14,867 nucleotides of DNA from an uncultured Flavobacteriales bacterium. GTDB lineage: Bacteria > Bacteroidota > Bacteroidia > Flavobacteriales_D > Crocinitomicaceae. Each line of letters starts with the position of its first letter. Positions within the stretch are counted from its first letter, which is position 1. The stretch lies in contig CAJQOB010000158.1 in the NCBI GenBank assembly GCA_905479845.1, forward strand, positions 1-14,867, written 5' to 3'. A model generated the notes under the pieces. The model saw only the letters and a program-made list of their open reading frames with translations. It was not told where the DNA came from and did no database searches. Both the position numbers and the translations under genes were made by a program. Below are positions 13,454 to 14,867 of this stretch, piece after piece.

Positions 13454-14867
13454 TTAACGAAGAACATTAACATGTCCTACAACAACTTTTCTTTCATCAT
13501 TTTGGGACGTTTTGAATTCAATTTTCCAAGAGTAAACCCCATCTTGAACGATTTCTCCATTGTAGGTACCATCCCATCCAACGCTTGCATCATGTGATTC
13601 CCAGATAACCTCTCCCCATCTATTGAAGATAAGTAATTGGAAATCGAATGGATCGTATCCAGACGTGAACACTGCTTGGAAATACTGGTTGAAAGCATCT
13701 CCATCTGGAGTGAATGTATTTGGAACGTAATAGATTGTTTCCTCAACCACGCTGATCGTAACCTGCGTAGAGTCTACACAACCCAATGGGGAATATGCAA
13801 ACAATTCTACAGTATATGATCCTGCATTCTCTTGTGGGAATGTATGCGTTGGATTCTCTTCCGTTGAATTTGCTGTTGGGTATCCAAAATCCCAAACGTA
13901 ATCCGTAGCACCAGTTGATGTATTGTTAAAATCAACTTGAGTATCGATATTCAGTAGTTCTGTAGTTGACGGTGTAAACTCAGCGACCGGTGTATCCTCT
14001 ACATAAACGTAATCTGTATACGTAACAGATGCTGTACATCCTGTCACAGATTGAGTTGTTAAAGTAACATCATACGTACCTCCATTTTGGAATGTGTACG
14101 TGAAATCATTACATCCAGCGTACGTTTGTGGATCACCTTCAAACTCCCATGTACAATTATCAATACCAGATGTTGAAGTCGATGTATTCGTAAATACGAC
14201 AGTCAACGGCTCACATCCAGCAATTACATCTCCAATGAAACTAACTTGAGGTAAATCCTCAACAGTTACAGTTACGTCGTCAGTACTAATACATCCTAGA
14301 TTATCTAGCGTTACTGTATACACTCCTGTTGTAGTTGGTGAGAACGGTACACCGTCAGTTACTGGTGAGAATACTAGACTTGACCAAACAACTGGCGTAA
14401 TCCCCATTGGATTATCAGCTGTTAGAGTTACACTTTCACCTGCACAGATAACCTGATCCACTCCTGCGTTCAATGGAGGATAAACAGCTTCGATTGCAAT
14501 GTTTTGTGTCACAGTCGTTGTGTTACCACAAGCATCTGTTATCATGTACGTTCGAACGATTACTTCATCCACACAAGGAGTTCCTGTTGATACGTCATCT
14601 ACCCATGTTACTTGAGGGTTTGGATCGCAATTATCAGCCTCATCCGTTACCACTGTAACATCTGGCGCTGGAACATTCATTGAACCAGGAACTGATAACG
14701 GAGCAGGATTACTCGCTGTTGGTGCCACGTTATCGTTAATAGAGAAGGTATATGTCCAAGCTACAGCATTTCCTGCACAGTCCGTATAGGTAAAAGTATA
14801 CACTTTATCTCCTGTACATACTGGGTCTGCACCTTCCGTCATTACAGGAACGATTGCGTTGCCACAA
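13454..14867 (-). CDS. Large T9SS surface protein with HYR, PKD and type B sorting domains, 5' end outside the window
   Basis: The open frame continues to the window edge, so the ATG at 14842 is internal and the real start lies beyond. Numbering from that Met: HYR-like cysteine-containing repeats (about 1-120, with DCAGN and DACGN turns), an Ig-like domain (121-195), a first PKD domain (197-281) with TWEFEGDP, a second PKD domain (283-367) with VWDFGYP, and a type B (gliding-motility-associated) sorting domain (370-462) with VPNTFTPDGD, FNRWGEVIWES and the terminal GHVNVLR. Such proteins are exported by the type IX system and attached to or released from the cell surface. The role is probably adhesion or structural. 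Its stop lies 26 bp before the TTG start of the truncated type A protein on the same strand. Confidence 0.9.
   Translation of the reverse strand, partial: CGNAIVPVMTEGADPVCTGDKVYTFTYTDCAGNAVAWTYTFSINDNVAPTASNPAPLSVPGSMNVPAPDVTVVTDEADNCDPNPQVTWVDDVSTGTPCVDEVIVRTYMITDACGNTTTVTQNIAIEAVYPPLNAGVDQVICAGESVTLTADNPMGITPVVWSSLVFSPVTDGVPFSPTTTGVYTVTLDNLGCISTDDVTVTVEDLPQVSFIGDVIAGCEPLTVVFTNTSTSTSGIDNCTWEFEGDPQTYAGCNDFTYTFQNGGTYDVTLTTQSVTGCTASVTYTDYVYVEDTPVAEFTPSTTELLNIDTQVDFNNTSTGATDYVWDFGYPTANSTEENPTHTFPQENAGSYTVELFAYSPLGCVDSTQVTISVVEETIYYVPNTFTPDGDAFNQYFQAVFTSGYDPFDFQLLIFNRWGEVIWESHDASVGWDGTYNGEIVQDGVYSWKIEFKTSQNDERKVVVGHVNVLR

Noticed and set aside
13454..13466. Programmed frameshift joining the type B and type A proteins
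   Set aside because: The frames overlap by about 13 nt only, there is no classic slippery heptamer, and the type B domain ends exactly at its normal C-terminus.
14840..14842. ATG at 14842 as the start of the type B surface protein
   Set aside because: The frame stays open to the window edge and the residues before it (CGNAIVPV) continue the HYR-like repeat, so the Met is internal.

Overview
The window reads as ordinary chromosome from a marine- or freshwater-type Bacteroidota, probably Flavobacteriales (a Crocinitomicaceae or Cryomorphaceae relative is my guess). The basis is: two secreted proteins ending in type IX secretion (T9SS) sorting domains, repeated TAnnTTTG promoter elements about 18-23 nt before start codons, no visible Shine-Dalgarno sequences, and moderately AT-rich DNA. 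No rRNA, tRNA, insertion sequence or CRISPR array was seen.

Left part, minus strand (1-5154). A tight three-gene operon runs right to left: a eukaryote-type deoC, a catalytic aldehyde dehydrogenase, and a second aldehyde dehydrogenase-like protein cut off by the window edge. The two dehydrogenase-like genes look like the two halves of the two-domain ALDH16 family, encoded separately with one base between stop and start. The set suggests deoxyribose-5-phosphate breakdown: DERA makes glyceraldehyde-3-phosphate and acetaldehyde, and the dehydrogenase oxidises the aldehyde. Upstream lie a secreted MORN-repeat (YwqK-like) protein with its own terminator and an SDR-type L-threonine 3-dehydrogenase.

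Middle, plus strand (5155-12506). hmgA and hppD (tyrosine/phenylalanine breakdown through homogentisate) form a bicistron ending in a strong terminator. A gene-free stretch of nearly 400 bp follows, containing a 12-bp palindrome, a candidate folded RNA and a 14-bp direct repeat near a promoter. Next is a three-gene signalling operon: a LiaF-like membrane protein, a LytS-type histidine kinase and a LytTR response regulator. A 10-bp inverted repeat then precedes tryptophan 2,3-dioxygenase, followed by purE. A bidirectional terminator separates purE from the convergent genes.

Right part, minus strand (12528-14867). A large surface protein with HYR-like, Ig-like and PKD domains and a T9SS type B sorting domain runs off the window. 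Immediately downstream is a protein with a T9SS type A sorting domain but no start region or signal peptide, apparently a decapitated secreted protein.

Together the metabolic genes describe an aerobic heterotroph that degrades amino acids (Thr, Tyr/Phe, Trp) and deoxynucleosides. The least conventional elements are the split ALDH16 pair, the LiaF/LytTR hybrid signalling operon with its upstream repeats, the candidate structured RNA, and the headless T9SS cargo.
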